Assembly (NCBI GenBank): GCA_030824175.1
Contig: JAVBYH010000260.1
Coordinates: 1-7,253, forward strand
Source: Bacteroidota bacterium
GTDB taxonomy: Bacteria > Bacteroidota > Ignavibacteria > UBA10030 > UBA8401
Direction: 5' to 3'
DNA length: 7,253 nt
Shown here: positions 6,683-7,253 of the stretch, in pieces
Layout: each line of letters starts with the position of its first letter
How positions within the stretch are numbered: position 1 is the first letter of the stretch
The notes under the pieces: generated by a model
Databases searched by the model: none
Told to the model about the DNA's origin: nothing
Seen by the model: only the letters and a program-made list of their open reading frames with translations
Position numbers and translations under genes: made by a program

Positions 6683-7253
6683 TCAGGCACGTTCTTCCAT
6701 GCCGTTGGCCGACTCGGTCCACGGCACCCACACGAGGGCGACGTCGGCCACGGATATATCGGACTTGCGCGGCCGAAGCTGTTTCGTCTCGACCGAAACC
6801 GACGCGGCATCGAACTGTGCGGCGATGGCGGCGGCATCCTCTTCGAGTTGGGCGTCGAGTTCCTGCAGCCGCTGTTGGAGTGTGCCGACCGTTTCTCCGG
6901 CACGCGCCACATCGCCTTTCTCCTTGCCCATTCTGCCGGCGGACCGCATGGCGGTAGAAGCCCGCGTCACGGTGCCCACGCCGATGGACTTCCGACCCAT
7001 GAAGGCGCCGAGGAGTGTCGCACCGAGGGAGATGGCGGTGCTGAGCTGCTGCTGACCGTACTCGCTTTTTTCCCTCTCAACTTTGTCCTCGGCGCGCCGG
7101 ATCCTGTCCTGGAGCGCCTGCACCTTTGGTGCGTACTTGGCGCGCAGTTTTTCGATCTCCGTATCCCGCTTCTCGCGGAGCGTCTGCGAGAGCCGGGCCC
7201 TGAATTCGCCCTCCGTCTCGCCGGGTTGCGATGTGAGTTTCAACTGTGTGCAC
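6683..7253 (-). CDS. C-terminal part of a HerA/DUF87-like ATP-binding protein, 5' end outside window
   Basis: Only the last 189 or so residues are present. The sole in-window start would be a TTG at 7243 with no ribosome-binding site, and the frame stays open to the right edge (CTQ before LKLTS), so the gene begins upstream. What can be seen: an opening PGETEGEFRARL segment; a charged coiled coil (KLRAKYAPKVQALQDRI onwards); a Gly/Ala-rich stretch LSTAISLGATLLGAFMGRK; a second coiled coil (VGTLQQRLQELDAQLEED); and a closing RPRKSDISVADVALVWVPW. From memory this pattern matches the tail of large HerA-like (DUF87) ATPases of unclear cellular role; the ATPase domain itself lies outside the window, so this rests on the tail alone. 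The stop is 26 bases before the ATG of the PAS protein, so the two may be co-transcribed. No feature of the tail suggests truncation. Confidence 0.65.
   Translation of the reverse strand, partial: CTQLKLTSQPGETEGEFRARLSQTLREKRDTEIEKLRAKYAPKVQALQDRIRRAEDKVEREKSEYGQQQLSTAISLGATLLGAFMGRKSIGVGTVTRASTAMRSAGRMGKEKGDVARAGETVGTLQQRLQELDAQLEEDAAAIAAQFDAASVSVETKQLRPRKSDISVADVALVWVPWTESANGMEERA

Noticed and set aside
6657..6690. Small inverted repeat AGTG-GAA-CACT between the HerA-like gene and the PAS protein
   Set aside because: Four base pairs with no T-run is within chance expectation and does not make a terminator.
1..7253. Mobile element, CRISPR array, tRNA, rRNA or toxin-antitoxin system
   Set aside because: No direct-repeat array, terminal inverted repeats, transposase motifs, cloverleaf-like segment or small paired genes were seen; every gene except the gaps noted is accounted for by housekeeping or signalling families.

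Overview
The window looks like ordinary chromosomal DNA from a GC-rich, free-living Gram-negative bacterium (GC judged by eye at somewhat under 60%, not counted). The signalling architectures and the acyltransferase resemble proteins of environmental spirochaetes, and also of Deltaproteobacteria or Chlorobi-type bacteria. I lean weakly towards a spirochaete. No rRNA, tRNA, CRISPR array, insertion sequence or phage gene was seen.

Layout. A large membrane-bound hybrid histidine kinase (Cache-like sensor, PAS, HisKA, HATPase, receiver) runs on the + strand and enters from the left edge without its start. It converges, with only 21 bases between stop codons, on a block of five minus-strand genes. 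In their order of transcription (right to left) these are: the C-terminal part of a HerA/DUF87-like ATPase; a PAS protein that ends right after a histidine-kinase dimerisation hairpin and has no ATPase domain; a cytoplasmic coiled-coil response regulator with its receiver at the C-terminus; a YdhF-type aldo/keto reductase; and a PlsC-like acyltransferase. Gaps in this block are 26, 130, 21 and 36 bases. The 130-base gap holds a good sigma70-type promoter for the last three genes. No stretch over 300 bases lacks a gene.

How the genes may fit together. The hybrid kinase and the ATPase-less PAS protein are paralogues: their dimerisation domains match in protein and partly in DNA, including an identical 18-mer in opposite orientation. 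The short protein keeps the phospho-accepting His and the residues next to it, and it sits beside a stand-alone receiver protein with no DNA-binding output. One testable reading is a split phosphorelay in which the ATPase-less protein passes phosphate from the hybrid kinase receiver to the coiled-coil regulator, in the manner of Spo0B. The plain alternative is a decayed duplicate kinase. The reductase and acyltransferase are probably co-transcribed with the regulator, but nothing in the sequence ties them to the signal.
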